From: Shinisaurus crocodilurus
Taxonomy: Eukaryota > Chordata > Lepidosauria > Squamata > Shinisauridae
Length of the DNA: 64,000 bases
NCBI GenBank assembly: GCA_021292165.1
Contig: JAHFWL010000229.1
Coordinates: forward strand, 1-64,000
Direction: 5' to 3'
Shown: positions 9,601 to 20,039 of the stretch, in pieces
Numbering within the stretch: position 1 is the stretch's first letter
Layout of the letters: every line of letters begins with the position of its first letter
Translations under genes and position numbers: made by a program
The notes under the pieces: model-generated
Told to the model about the DNA's origin: nothing
What the model saw: only the letters and a program-made list of their open reading frames with translations
Databases searched by the model: none

Positions 9601-11219
9601 ATTCCATCAAGGATTGCAGCTTGAGATTGATAGACAAATGGTCAAGGAGCAACTGATTACTCTGAATGAGTTTAAATCTCCAGGGCCTGATAAGCTGCAT
9701 CCTAGAGTAATAAAGGAACTGGCAGAAGAACTCTCAGAACCACTGTCTATTATCTTTGAGAAATCATGGAGGACAGGTGAAGTGCCAGACGACTGGAGGA
9801 GGGCAAATGTTGTTCCCATCTTCAAAAAGGGCAAGAAGGAGGAACCTGGGAACTATAGACTAGTCAGTCTGACATCAATCCCCGGGAAGATTTTGGAGCA
9901 GATTATAAAGAAGTCAGTCTGCAAGCACCTTGAAAACAATGCAGTGATTACTAGAAGCCAGCATGGATTTGTCAAGAACAAATCCTGCCAGACTAACCCG
10001 ATCTCATTTTTTGATCGGGTAACCTCCCTTGTGGACTGTGGGAATGCGGTGGACATCATATATCTGGACTTTAGCAAAGCTTTCGACAAAGTGCCTCATG
10101 ATATCCTGATTAGTAAGCTAGCTAAGAGTGGGCTAGATGGAACAACTATCAGGTGGATCCACAATTGGCTACAGAATCGGACTCAAAGAGTGCTTATCAA
10201 TGGTTCCTTCTCAAACTGGGGAGAGGTAACGAGCAGGGTACCACAGGGCACGGTCCTGGGCCCAGTGCTCTTCAACATTTTTATTAATGACTTGGATGAG
10301 GAGGTGCAGGGAATGCTTATCAAATTTGCAGATGACACAAAGTTGGGTGGAACAGCTAATACTCTGGAAGACAGAAACAAAATTCAAGGAGATCTCGATA
10401 GGCTGGAGCGCTGGGCCAAAAACAACAGAATGAAATTTAACAGGGATAAATGCCAAGTGCTGCACCCAGGGAAAGGAAACCAAATGCACAGTTACAGAAT
10501 GGGGGACACCTGGCTCAACAATACTACGAGTGAGAAGGATCTTGGAATTGTTGTGGATCACAAACTGAATATGAGCCAGCAATGCGATGTGGCTGCAAAA
10601 AAGGCAAATGCTATTTTGGGCTGCATTAATAGAAGTATAGCTTCCAAATCGCATGAAGTGATAATTCCCCTTTACTCAGCACTGGTTAGGTCCCATCTTG
10701 AGTACTGCGTCCAGTTCTGGGCACCACACTTTAAGAAGGACGTAGACAAACTGGAGAGGGTTCAGAGGCGGGCAACAAGGATGATAAAGGGACTGGAAAC
10801 AAGGCCGTATGAGGAGAGACTGAAAGAACTGGGCATGTTCAGCCTTCAGAAGAGGAGACTGAGGGGAGATATGATCGCACTCTTCTGGTACTTGAAGGGT
10901 TGTCACACAGAGGAGGGCCAGGATCTCTTCTCGATCATCCCAGTTTGCAGGACATGGAATAATGGGCTCAAGTTACAGGAACCCAGATTCCACCTAAACA
11001 TCAGGAAAAATTTCCTGACTGTCAGAGCAATAAGACAATGGAACCAACTACCTAGGGAGGTGGTGGGCTCTCCCACTCTGGAGGCCTTCAAGGTGCAGCT
11101 GGACAGCCATCTGTCAGGGATGCTTTGACCTGGATTCCTGCATTGAGCAGGGGGTTGGATTCGATGGCCTTGTAGGCCCCTTCCAACTCTACTTTTCTAT
11201 GATTCTATGATTCTATGAC
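9601..11219 (+). mobile_element. CR1 LINE, 5'-truncated
   Basis: The 3' half of a CR1 non-LTR retrotransposon. It carries an open reverse-transcriptase frame to 11128, then a short 3' untranslated region with ggccttgtaggccccttcca and three ATTCTATG-type octamers (about 11199-11218), the CR1 signature. The endonuclease domain and 5' end are absent. No poly-A and no clear target duplication, as usual for CR1. A minus-strand relative is at 26752-27172. Confidence 0.92.
9605..11128 (+). CDS. CR1 ORF2 fragment: reverse transcriptase and C-terminal region
   Basis: An uninterrupted frame of about 500 codons coding for the C-terminal part of CR1 ORF2. In order it shows the RT entry region (FKSPGPDKLHPRVIKELAEE), the GNYRLVSLTSIPGKILE block, the DFSKAFDKVPH block near residue 165, PQGTVLGPVLF near residue 221, and the catalytic FADD motif at about 10322-10333. 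A CR1-type C-terminal segment (RPYEERLKELGMFSLQKRRLRGDMIALFWYLKG is split here around these motifs) follows. The apparent start is inside the upstream GT microsatellite, so it is not a real initiation site. A full CR1 ORF2 also has an AP-type endonuclease, missing here. The lack of stops implies a fairly recent insertion. It could not transpose by itself. Confidence 0.85.
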   Translation, partial: HQGLQLEIDRQMVKEQLITLNEFKSPGPDKLHPRVIKELAEELSEPLSIIFEKSWRTGEVPDDWRRANVVPIFKKGKKEEPGNYRLVSLTSIPGKILEQIIKKSVCKHLENNAVITRSQHGFVKNKSCQTNPISFFDRVTSLVDCGNAVDIIYLDFSKAFDKVPHDILISKLAKSGLDGTTIRWIHNWLQNRTQRVLINGSFSNWGEVTSRVPQGTVLGPVLFNIFINDLDEEVQGMLIKFADDTKLGGTANTLEDRNKIQGDLDRLERWAKNNRMKFNRDKCQVLHPGKGNQMHSYRMGDTWLNNTTSEKDLGIVVDHKLNMSQQCDVAAKKANAILGCINRSIASKSHEVIIPLYSALVRSHLEYCVQFWAPHFKKDVDKLERVQRRATRMIKGLETRPYEERLKELGMFSLQKRRLRGDMIALFWYLKGCHTEEGQDLFSIIPVCRTWNNGLKLQEPRFHLNIRKNFLTVRAIRQWNQLPREVVGSPTLEAFKVQLDSHLSGML

Positions 11220-11303
11220 CCCATTTATGAAGAAATGTGTGGATTTTGTTAGGTTCTGTTAAAATAATAATGAACCACACAAAATTCTCACCCATCCATA
11301 CTC
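11218..11303 (+). repeat. Unclassified repeat X, fragment
   Basis: Contains atttatgaagaaatgtgtgg and aattctcacccat, which match parts of the repeat at 12985-13480. Confidence 0.4.
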
Positions 11304-11480
11304 TCAGGCTGCAGCAAAGGTCAATCTTCTTAAATTGCTCCCCCCCCCCCCACGCCCAACTGCCTCCCGAGCAGAAGCCTCATGCTCCATTGACTTGCGT
11401 GCAGACTGGTTACACTTTTAAATGTTAAAAAACTGGGGGCAGAGAGAAATTGCACACAGAGTAAGCTCCAACGCAACTTA

Positions 11481-11718
11481 GAGCCAGTGTGGCATAGTGG
11501 TTAAGAGTGTTGGACTGGGGACTCAGGAGATCCGGGTTCTAGTCCCCGCTCGGCCATGAAACTCACTGGGCGACTTTGGGCCAGTCACTGACTCTCAGCC
11601 TAACCTACCTCACAGGGTTGTTGTGAGGATAAAATGGAGAGGAGGATTATGTAAGTAAGCCGCCTTGGGTTCCTTGCAGGAAAAAAGGTGGGGTATAAAT
11701 ATAATAAATAAATAAATT
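11481..11718 (+). mobile_element. tRNA-derived SINE (Sauria type), copy 1
   Basis: Head gagccagtgtggcatagtgg followed by ggttctagtcc, which resemble the A and B boxes of a tRNA-type RNA polymerase III promoter. The body contains ctgactctcagcctaaccta and the end is (AAATA)n. Four other copies in the window are on the minus strand. Sauria SINEs are known from lizards. The name is assigned by resemblance. Confidence 0.85.
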
Positions 11719-12480
11719 AGAACATGGGCATCTGTCTCCTGTGCTAATGTTTGTTTTTTTCCGCCCTCTCAGCTACATCCTCAGGTACCACATGGACACT
11801 GAGGATACAAAATGAGCGTAACTTGCGTAAAGGCTCCCCAAAACCTGGAACCGGCACTGAATGTGTGTGAGATATCCTCAAGGTGTCATTGAAGTAGGAC
11901 AGACTCCATAATCTCAAAGCAGAGGTTATCATGAAAAAGGATCGAAGGAAGACACTGAGAAGAAGACATCCTCCTTGAAATATGCTCAGCTTCCGCAGGA
12001 ACACAGCCGCCAGAGGGATGGAGGCCCACACGTCAATGCGACTGTAAAGCTCATCTCGGATTTATGGCCATCTGTGCATATTTTGCATTTGGCGCATGAA
12101 GAAGCTAAGTGAGATGTACTTCAACTTTTGGTAGAGTTCATTCCTATAAAGTACATGGTTGGGCTAATAAAAAAAAAAAAGGCTTATTCATGATGGCCAA
12201 AAAAATAGTAATGTTCTTCTTCAAGGTACACAGCATACAGATTCTGCCATAAATTAAATGAGGGAACGAAGCTGGTTTTCACATTGGGCAGGAAGGGAGA
12301 GAGGCAGGGTAGTGACTACTGCAGGATGAAAGGACGGGTAACATGGCAGGCATCATAAACATACTCTGTGCCAGTGTGGGCACCTAAGAACATAAGACGG
12401 GTACGGTTGGATCACATCCCAGCTCCATCCAGTTCAGCCAATTGGAACGAGTTTCCTTTGGAGCTTTTCCTTTTGAGATC
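11719..12480. other. Unassigned, possibly unique sequence
   Basis: No transposon ends seen. The part at about 12030-12160 has mixed composition and may be unique DNA. An open frame on the minus strand at 11744-12031 lacks recognisable domains. Confidence 0.35.
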
Positions 12481-12484
12481 TGTA

Positions 12485-12730
12485 GTAATTTATTTATTGT
12501 ATTTATTTATTCTATTTATACCCCGCCTTTTTTCCTGCAAGGAACCCAAGGCGGCTTACATAATCCTCCTCTTCTCCATTTTATCCTCACAACAACCCTG
12601 TGAGGTAGGTTAGGCTGAGAGTCAGTGACTGGCCCAAAGTCACCCAGTGAGTTTCATGGCCGAGCGGGGACTAGAACCCGGATCTCCCGAGTCCCAGCCC
12701 AACACTCTAACCACTACGCCACACTGGCCC
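12485..12730 (-). mobile_element. Sauria-type SINE, copy 2
   Basis: Reverse-complement copy of 11481-11718. The TTTATTTA tail is at the left and the head, read here as ccacactggccc, is at the right. Confidence 0.85.
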
Positions 12731-12786
12731 TAATTATATTTTTTGTCTCTAAGTCTAAGCAACCCAATATTTTCTTCTTTTTCTGA

Positions 12787-12905
12787 GGCTGCAATCCTAT
12801 GCACGCTTACCTGGATGTAACCTGCATGGAAGAACACAGTGGGGTTTACTTCTGCATATAGGGTTGCTTCATGCGCATGCTTACTCAGACATGTCCCACT
12901 GCTTT
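12787..12905. mobile_element. gcaatcctatgca-type small repeat
   Basis: Contains ggctgcaatcctatgcacgc with weaker inverted matches to the right. Related small repeats are at 33690-33785 and 38638-38735. Confidence 0.5.
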
Positions 12906-12984
12906 CAAATGAATCTTACCTTTGAATAAATATGTCTAGGACCAGCTTCTGGGGAAAACTGGAAACATGAAGAGACATTCCTAG

Positions 12985-13480
12985 AGTAGGGGTGGACGAA
13001 TCTATCATTTTGCTTTGATCCACCTTCGAATTTTGTCAACCTCAAATTCTTTCTATTCCATTTATGAAGAAATTTGTGGATTTTGGTAAATTCTTACCAA
13101 AAGTGAACTTTAAACCAAATTCTCATCCATCTGCACCAGCCAAATTCAGCAGCTACAGATATTCCCGGCATGGAGATGATCATGATGTACCTGCCTGCCA
13201 TGTAGATGTTAAAGAGCCTCTCAGAAAAAAAGAGGTGGCAAACCTAATTCAGCACCACAAACATGGTTGAATATGGAGGGATTCAAATGCAGGCCTTAAA
13301 GAGCACAGAGAGTCCTCAGACTTGATGGATCAATCTGCAAGTTTTGCTTTCTCTGACTTCAATGTCTAAAAATCTCACATTCCTTCTGTCCTGTTCATGA
13401 AGAAATGTGCATGTTTTGGAAAGTTCTTATAAAAAAAATCAAACCAAATGAAATTCTCACCCATGCCTACCTAGAGGAGG
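12985..13480 (+). repeat. Unclassified dispersed repeat X, copy 2
   Basis: Longest copy of the family also seen at 8780-9112 and 11218-11303. The motif atgaagaaat(t/g)tg followed by ttctta recurs near 13063 and near 13396, so the element may contain an internal repeat of about 330 bp. No class assigned. Confidence 0.5.
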
Positions 13481-13559
13481 TGAAGGCAACTGGGGGAGGA
13501 AGAAATTTCTCAGGCAGAGCAATGCACAAAGCAATGTAGTTGTTGCTTTGTTCTTATTT

Positions 13560-13792
13560 CTTTCTTTATTATATTTATACCCTGCCTTTTTTCCTTTAAG
13601 GAACCCAAGGTGGCTTACATAATCCTCCTTCTCCTATCTATTTTATCCTCACAACAACCCTGTGAGGTAGGTTAGGCTGAGAGTCAGTGACTGGCCCAAA
13701 GGGTCACCTAGTGAGTTTCATGGCTGAGCGGGGACTAGAACCTGGATCTCCGGACTCCCAGTCCAACACTCACCACTACGCCACACTGGCTC
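13560..13792 (-). mobile_element. Sauria-type SINE, copy 3
   Basis: Reverse-complement copy with tail at the left (ttattatatttataccctgc) and head ending ccacactggctc. Confidence 0.83.
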
Positions 13793-14106
13793 TGACCTAT
13801 GGCAGAGCTTTCCAGTTTCAGCCCTAACTACCGGTAATCCAATTTAGAACTACAATATTGAGCAACCTCCCAATGGTCTCGAGTATTTCTGATGCTTTGA
13901 CGCCCTCTAGTGTGAGTTCACGAGCACAGATGCATCGGCTTTCTTTGCAATTGGAAAGCCGAGGAATTTTTTTTTATTGCGCACTGAACCATTCACATCC
14001 AGAAAACGAGTCACACAAGGGGAAAGCCTATTGCTCAGTTTGCAGACTCTTCTTCATGCTCTTGCACAAGATGGCTTCCTTCTTCTCTGAATCAGTCATT
14101 CTAAAG

Positions 14107-14241
14107 CAGTGTTCTCCAACCTTGGTTCCCCAGATGTTTTTGGCCTACAACTCCCAGCATGCCCCAGCCAGCTATGCTGGCTGGGGCATGTTGGGAGTTG
14201 TAGGCCAAAAACATCTGGGGAACCAAGGTTGGAGAACACTG
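14107..14241. mobile_element. hAT foldback MITE, family B, copy 1
   Basis: A 135-bp near-perfect palindrome from CAGTGTTCTCCAACCTTGG to its inverse, centred on cagccagctatgctggctg. It is flanked by a perfect 8-bp duplication, ttctaaag (14099-14106 and 14242-14249). The palindrome makes the element read the same on both strands. Confidence 0.92.
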
Positions 14242-14331
14242 TTCTAAAGCAACTACCACTGCCAACATCTGTACCCACAATACCATGGGTGAGAATCCTC
14301 ACTTCAGGTGTAAACTGAATAGGTGTGCGGG

Positions 14332-14359
14332 CAGAGAGAGAGAGAGAGAGAGAGAGAGA
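14332..14359. repeat. (GA)n microsatellite
   Basis: About 14 GA units. Confidence 0.95.
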
Positions 14360-14472
14360 TCATGCTTTTACTATCCTGAATGTGAATAAGAAGAGGTTGG
14401 TAAGTGTGTTAGGGATTCAGGGGCTGTGCGTGTATCATAAATACATTTCACAGATGAAAGTAGGGGTTAACA

Positions 14473-14660
14473 TAAGAACGTCAGAAGAGCCATGCTGGAT
14501 CAGGCCATGAGTGCAACACTACCCTCCCGCCCACGTTCCCCAGCAACGGGTGTACATAGGCATACTGCCTCTGATACTGGAGGTAGCATATAGCCATCGA
14601 GACTGACAGCCCTCCATGAATTTGTCCAAGTTCTCATACAACCAGATTCTCATAGAACCA
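14473..14660 (-). mobile_element. CR1-like LINE 3' end fragment
   Basis: Carries ccatgctggatcaggcc, ccagcaacgggtgtacatag and catactgcctctgatactgg, matching 7146-7456. It is internally deleted relative to that copy. Confidence 0.6.
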
Positions 14661-14679
14661 GAGCGGGTGTCAAAGGCAG

Positions 14680-14850
14680 GCATAGTCGGGCACCTGCTGA
14701 GGGTCCACACTCCAGCAGGGGCCCCCTGGAGTTGCTCCTCCTCTTCCCCATTGCAGCCTGCTTGCTCACCTGCCTCTCGCTCTGGACCTGACAACGGTGG
14801 CGGTGAGAAGAAGGAGCAAGAGCAGCTGGTAACTATGCTGCGGAGAAGGT
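14680..14850 (-). repeat. GC-rich local repeat Z, unit 1
   Basis: About 170 bp that matches the reverse complement of 16960-17190 and 17195-17350 (shared words gggtccacactccagcaggg and cctgcttgc...cctgcctctcgc). Family not recognised. Confidence 0.5.
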
Positions 14851-14871
14851 AGACTCACTGAGCAAGGGGGC

Positions 14872-15507
14872 TGTGACGACACGGCCCCTTTACACTTTAG
14901 GACCAGGCGCATAAACCCTTCTCAGGCTAAGCATCCACACTTAAAAACCTGAGGGGAGGGTCAAATGAAACCTTTCCCCTACCAATGAAGGAAAAGATTA
15001 ATTCTGGTTATGAAGGATCTATTTTTGAAATTTATGGTGCTGTGGGTACAAAGGTGTGTGTGTAGATTTAAAAGTAAAGCAGGTTAATAACGCCAAGCTG
15101 ACATGTAGGATTTGGGTAGCAAACAAAATAAAAATAAGTTTATTTTAATTCTCAAAATCTTAGTTCCAGAAAATAACCTAAAACCTGCCTACACCAAACA
15201 CTTTATAATTAACCTAAGTCCCTATAATTCTAAATACTTTCACTCCTCATACAAGCACTGATTTCTCTTAAAACTCCTGACAAGACACAAATAACCCACC
15301 TAACCTAACTCCCAAACTCTCTAACACTCCCAACACACTACAACCAACACTCTACTTCTTAACTCGACTCACTCCCTTAACTAACTCTGACATCACGCAA
15401 ACACTCCTTATAGACTCCTCCCCCCACCCTTTCCAAGACATCACAAACCACGCCCACTCGGTTCAACATTCTAGACACACTAAACATACTAATGCAGACA
15501 TACACCA
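14872..15507 (-). mobile_element. Probable solo LTR
   Basis: Read on the minus strand, this 636-bp block starts TG and ends CA (cgtgtcgtcaca). It has a TATA-like box (gagtctataaggag, about 15404-15417) and a downstream AATAAA-like polyadenylation signal in agaattaaaataaactta (about 15136-15155). Near-matching 6-bp flanks, gggggc and gggagc, resemble a target duplication. No retroviral coding sequence adjoins it, so recombination between two LTRs is likely. The plus strand is almost free of G for over 300 bp. Class is inferred from architecture only. Confidence 0.6.
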
Positions 15508-15597
15508 GGGAGCTGAATTGTGGGGTTATGCCACAGGGGCCATTGAGGGTCTCTTGTCCAAGGGCCCTTCAGAACCTGGAAACCTGGAAATTGCATA

Positions 15598-15622
15598 TTA
15601 TATATATATATATATATATATC
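15598..15622. repeat. (TA)n microsatellite
   Basis: About twelve TA units. Confidence 0.9.
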
Positions 15623-16028
15623 CTTTAAAATTTCACAGGTGAAAGTAGGGGCCCTCGAATAACACCCCTATACCATTGCTGAGGATCACAGCATAAGCCC
15701 CCTGCTTCCAATATAACCCATTGCTGAAGGATCCACACCACCTGATGTATGCATTTGCTGTAACATAATCTGCCCTGCACCCATTTAGAACTGAAGAGGG
15801 CACCAGTTCTTTTGGTTAAAGATTTTCTGGAGAAACACAGTTGTTCTGCAACATGTTACCAACAGTTCGGAATCTATAGCAGCCTCCACCTGTGTAACAG
15901 TAGGCAGGGCTACATGGCACCTCAGCAGCCGTGCCGCCTTTCCCCCTTCCCCATTCAGAGACTGAACTTCTAGAGATGTTGGGTAGACAGCTGACCCTTG
16001 CAGAATGACAACAGGATATGTATGTTAT

Positions 16029-16163
16029 CAGTGTTCTCCAACCTTGGGTCCCCAGATGTTTTTGGCCTTCAACTCCCAGCATGCCCCAGCCAGCTATGCT
16101 GGCTGGGGCATGCTGGGAGTTGTAGGCCAAAAACATCTGGGGACCCAAGGTTGGAGAACACTG
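16029..16163. mobile_element. hAT foldback MITE, family B, copy 2
   Basis: Almost identical to 14107-14241. The target duplication is not clean here (flanks tatgttat and tgttaaat). Confidence 0.85.
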
Positions 16164-16396
16164 TGTTAAATGCATAACATGTAGCTGATCCTAACGTGTG
16201 TGTGTGTGTGTTTATTAGTGTAAGTGCCCAATGCCCTAATTGAGATTGGGACCAAAATAGGGGTGGCAGTTAAACCTTCCCAGCTAACTCCTTTCCCACC
16301 TAAATCCCCCCCCCCCATATGGGGGCTAAAGAAAGGGAGGGAAAGCCTCCATTGGCACCAGTGCAATTTTAAAAAACTTTCTTTCTAGATAAATAA

Positions 16397-16612
16397 ATAT
16401 GGTACATGGTGGGGTGGTAAATTGTTTTTAGCGGTCGTGTTCTATTAACTTGTTTTAGAGATGTTTTTAAAATTGGCTTTTAAAAATTTATAATCTTTTA
16501 TTGTTTATATTTTTAACTGCATTTCTTTGTTTGTTTTTACGTAATTACTCTGTTGTACACCGCCCAGAGAGCTTCGGCTATTGGGCGGTATAGAAAATGA
16601 ATGAATGAATAC
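16397..16612 (+). mobile_element. L2-like LINE 3' tail
   Basis: Very similar to 5740-5952, including caccgcccagagagcttcgg and the AATGAATG terminus. Confidence 0.7.
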
Positions 16613-16959
16613 ATTTAGCCCCAGCGTGCAGGCAGATAGGGAGATTTGGGGGCTAGCAGCTAGGTGGGAAAGGTTTAATCCCTCCCCCCCCCCCACGACC
16701 CACATGTGGTGGTCCCAATCTGGACCAGGCCACCATGTGCTTACACACTAAAGTAAAAAATGGGAAAAGTTAGGATCAGCTACTCTCTTTGCATTGAACA
16801 TAGGTCTGGCGCTCACGCAGCAACGTTATAACAAGGCAGCCTCAAGGGGCAAAAATGGGGACAGTGCTTTATCCGGCATACTGTATAGGGAAAGCTGGGG
16901 CATATGTGTAAACCGACAGCCGCTCTTGCGCCTCAACCTCTTTCCCGTTGCTTGCTTGG

Positions 16960-17350
16960 CAGGCGGAGAGCCAGGGAGCAAGTTGGCATCTGCTGCTCCT
17001 CCTTCTCACCACCACTGTTGCCTGGGCCCGGGCGAGAGGCAGGCGGGCAAGCAGGTTGCAGTAGTGGGTGACAAGGAGGAGCCAGTGCAGGAGGCTCTTG
17101 CCTGTGGACCCCTGCTGGGGTGTGGGCCCTTGGCAGCTGCCCGACCATGCCTACCCTGGATGCCAGGGGGGATGTGCATATGTGATTGAGCAGCGGCATC
17201 TACTGTCTGGGCCAGGGTGAGAGGCCGGCGAGCAAGCGGGTTGCAGTGGTGAAGAGGAGGAGCAAGTCCAGGGGGTTCTTGCCGGTGGGTCCCCCCACTG
17301 GAGTGTGGGCCCTCGGCAGGTGCCCGGCTCTGCCTACCCCTGACACCCCC
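16960..17350 (+). repeat. GC-rich local repeat Z, two tandem units
   Basis: Two head-to-tail units (about 16960-17190 and 17195-17350) each contain gagaggc...gcgagcaagc(a/g)ggttgcagt and a ggtgtgggccc-like segment. An inverted unit is at 14680-14850. Coding frames through it lack domains. Confidence 0.5.
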
Positions 17351-17503
17351 ACCCCACCCCACCCCACCCCGCTTTGGATACGTACCCTACAGTAGCATGG
17401 GTGCACCAGTGCAACTGCACAATTTCAGTTATTTTAGAAAATAAAATAAAAAGAGTGCCAAGCGCAAGAAGTGAATATGTATGACTAATATACAGAGATG
17501 ATT

Positions 17504-17517
17504 ATATTATTATTATT

Positions 17518-17565
<48 letters not shown>
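17504..17565. repeat. Compound (ATT)n(ATC)n microsatellite
   Basis: Five ATT units lead into about 15 ATC units. This is the same ATC unit as at 8515-8553. Confidence 0.95.
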
Positions 17566-17635
17566 TACCAGAACAAGGAGGGACAGATGGAAATGAAACA
17601 CGACAAAGGTTGCTGGTACAGACATACCCTTAACA

Positions 17636-17772
17636 CAGCTTTTCCCAGTCGAATGCCCTTCAAGATGTTTTGGACTACAACTCCCAGCATTCCTGACTCT
17701 TGGCCATGCTGGATGGGGCTGATGGGAGTTGGAACCCAAAACATTTGAATGGCACCAGGTTGGGGAAGGCTG
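17636..17772. mobile_element. hAT foldback MITE, family B variant
   Basis: Imperfect palindrome from CAGCTTTTCCCAG to ggttggggaaggctg with actacaactcccagcat in one arm. Flanks ccttaaca and ccttagca match at 7 of 8 positions. Confidence 0.82.
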
Positions 17773-17779
17773 CCTTAGC

Positions 17780-18300
17780 ATCTCTGTCTCCTCACTTGCA
17801 TTTCAGGTAGATATAATGAGCCTGTGGGATAGCAAACATTCAGTATATATTTCCCCAATAACCTCAATGCCTGCACATTTTACGGCGCCTTCTGCTATGA
17901 CATAGATTTCCCGGCGAGGCAGGTATAAAACAGCTCATCTCTGTCTATTTTTTAAAAAATTCCGGCACAGATGTATTTTTTTCCTTGTGGCTCATAAGTA
18001 TTTATTTAAACCCCCCCAACAAACAACCACTCACAACCACCCATCCCCAGCCCAGAAATCTTTTCATGGAAAACTAATTGTTTCTCCATTGCAAAGATCA
18101 ACAGATAGGTTTATCTTAATGAATTGTTGGCCTTCTGCACATGCAATGATTTTTAAGACACGACAGAAGCTCAAATGCGACATTTTTCAAAGGCCTCTGC
18201 ACTGTGCTACATAAGCAGCACATGTCTATCCCCACCTCCCCATTGAGTGAAGATTTATACTTTGAAAACTGCAGACAACATTTCTCTGCTGGGAGGTGGG
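17780..18300. other. Unassigned, possibly unique sequence
   Basis: No transposon ends or coding domains recognised. Composition is AT-rich and mixed. Confidence 0.35.
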
Positions 18301-18457
18301 ACTGGAATTATGCATCACTAGTAGGCAATCACTCGTGACCGAGTAAGATTGTCTTCCAGGATAAAATTACAAAAAGAAAATTATAAAAAGAGGAAATTCT
18401 AAAAAAAAAATTGTGTAGACTCTAGCGATGGGTCCGTAAGTGACTGTGGAGGCCAAT

Positions 18458-19107
18458 TCAAGATCCATACAGCTTCCCACAGTGAGGACACAGGTTACCA
18501 GATGGAAGATGGTCCTGAAAAGGATTCGTTTGACGTGCTTTTCGCTTAGCACGTTTCTCCCTTTCACCTTGCACTCGGGCTTCTTCAAAGTCCATGGAAC
18601 CTTTGTGAAAGGCCAACCTCCATTTAGATCGTTCATGGGCCAGAGCTTCCCAGTTTTCGATGTTTATACTGCATTTTTTTAGATTAGTCTTAAGAACATC
18701 TTTAAACCTGTTATACTGACCACCGATATTCCGCTTTCCATCCTTGAGTTGGGAATAAAGTAACTGGTTTGGGAGACGGCGGTCAGGCATTCGAACAACA
18801 TGACCGGTCCATTGAAGTTGGCGTTGAAGGATCATTTTTTCAGTGCTAGTAGTCTTTGCTTCTTCCAGTACACTGACATTTGTTCGCCTATCTTCCCAAG
18901 TAATTCGCAGGATTTTCCAGAGGCAACGTTGATGAAATCTTTCAAGGAGATGGAAATGACGTTTATAGATAGTCCATGTTTCGCAGGCATACAATAAAGT
19001 TGGTAATACATGGCTTCATAAACCAGCGTTTTGGTCTTCTTACAGATATCCCGATCCTCGAACACTCTGTGTTTCATTCGAGAAAATGCGGCACTTGCGG
19101 AGCTCAA
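18458..19107 (-). pseudogene. RTE LINE ORF2, C-terminal part
   Basis: Overlapping broken frames encode the segment after the RT domain: ASAAFSRMKHRVFEDRDICK, then YACETWTIYKRHFHLLERFHQRCL, then the WTGHVVRMPDRRLP motif and a degenerate CPHCGK zinc finger at the end. It joins 19290-19955 once the SINE at 19113-19271 is ignored, because the LINE text SEIQH / LSSASAAF brackets the insertion. At least one frameshift lies near 18990. It cannot give a working protein. Confidence 0.8.
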
Positions 19108-19112
19108 ACGAT

Positions 19113-19271
19113 TGCATAGATCTATAGAGTTGGAAGGAGCCTACAAGGCTATCGAGTCCAACCCCCTGCTCAATGCAGGAAACTAGAGGAGGGGTCTCCC
19201 ATCCAAGTAACAACCAGGCTTGACCCTGCTTAGCTTTCCACACTCAGACAAGCTGAGCCAGCGTAAGCCAG
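19113..19271 (-). mobile_element. 5S rRNA/CR1 chimeric SINE, copy 1, inside the RTE LINE
   Basis: On the minus strand the head carries 5S rRNA sequence: ctcagcttgtctgagtgtgg, then aagctaagcagggtc (box A), then tacttggatgggagacc (box C; 5S part about 19192-19250). It runs straight into a CR1-type 3' end (gcaggggg ttggactcgatag...ttccaactctatagatctatg). Flanks CGAT at 19109-19112 and 19272-19275 look like a 4-bp duplication in the LINE. No tRNA part or core domain is seen. Other copies: 36852-37020, 51651-51827, 57005-57176. Confidence 0.85.
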
Positions 19272-19289
19272 CGATGCTGGATTTCACTG

Positions 19290-19955
19290 TCAATGCTGGA
19301 TTTCACTGTCAAGATAGAGAAAATGATCGACATTTTCCAGTATTGCCCCGCCAAGCTGGATAGATGGCATCACCAAAGGGTTAACTTGCACTTGCTGATG
19401 AAGCACTTTGGGTTTTTTGATGTTAAGTGAGAGACCAAGTTTTTCGTATGCTTCTGCAAAAGCATATAGGATAGTTTGGAGATCATCCTCTGAATGTGCG
19501 GAGACCACATTATCATCAGCATACTGAAGTTCCACAACGGAGGTTGTAATTACCTTACTTTTTGCTTTCAGCCTACTGAGATTAAAAAGCTTTCCATCTG
19601 TTCGATATATAATTCCCACACCAGTGGGAAGTTTCCCCTCGACAAGGTGTAAAATCATGGCGATGAAAATAGCAAATAATGTTGGGGTGATAACACATCC
19701 CTGTTTAACACCTGATCCCACTTTAAATGGAGCACCATGAGAGCCGTTGTTGTCCAAAACCGTTGCAGTCATGTTGTCATGGAGAAGTCGCAAGATATTC
19801 ACAAATTTATTGGGGCATCCAATTTTCATAAGGATAGTCCAGAAAGCCGTTTGGTCCACAGTATCAAAGGCCTTAGCCAAATCTATAAATGCCATATAAA
19901 GGGGTTGATTTTGCTCCCAGCATTTTTCTTGGAGCTGACGTGCAGTAAAAATCAT
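19290..19955 (-). pseudogene. RTE LINE reverse-transcriptase fragment
   Basis: A 221-codon open frame encoding the central RT domain: FIDLAKAFDTVD (first catalytic Asp), GSGVKQGCVITPTLFAIFI, and LQYADDN with the catalytic Asp pair, followed by the NIKKPKVL thumb region and VDHFLYLDSEIQH. A short tandem duplication (about 19276-19312) repeats the SEIQH codons just before the SINE insertion. The rest of the enzyme lies in other frames on both sides. Confidence 0.85.
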
Positions 19956-20039
19956 GTCTACTGTCCCTCTAGAGGGCCGGAAACCATATTGAGATTCAGG
20001 GAGGATCTCTTCTGAAATATATAGAAGATGGTTTGCGAG

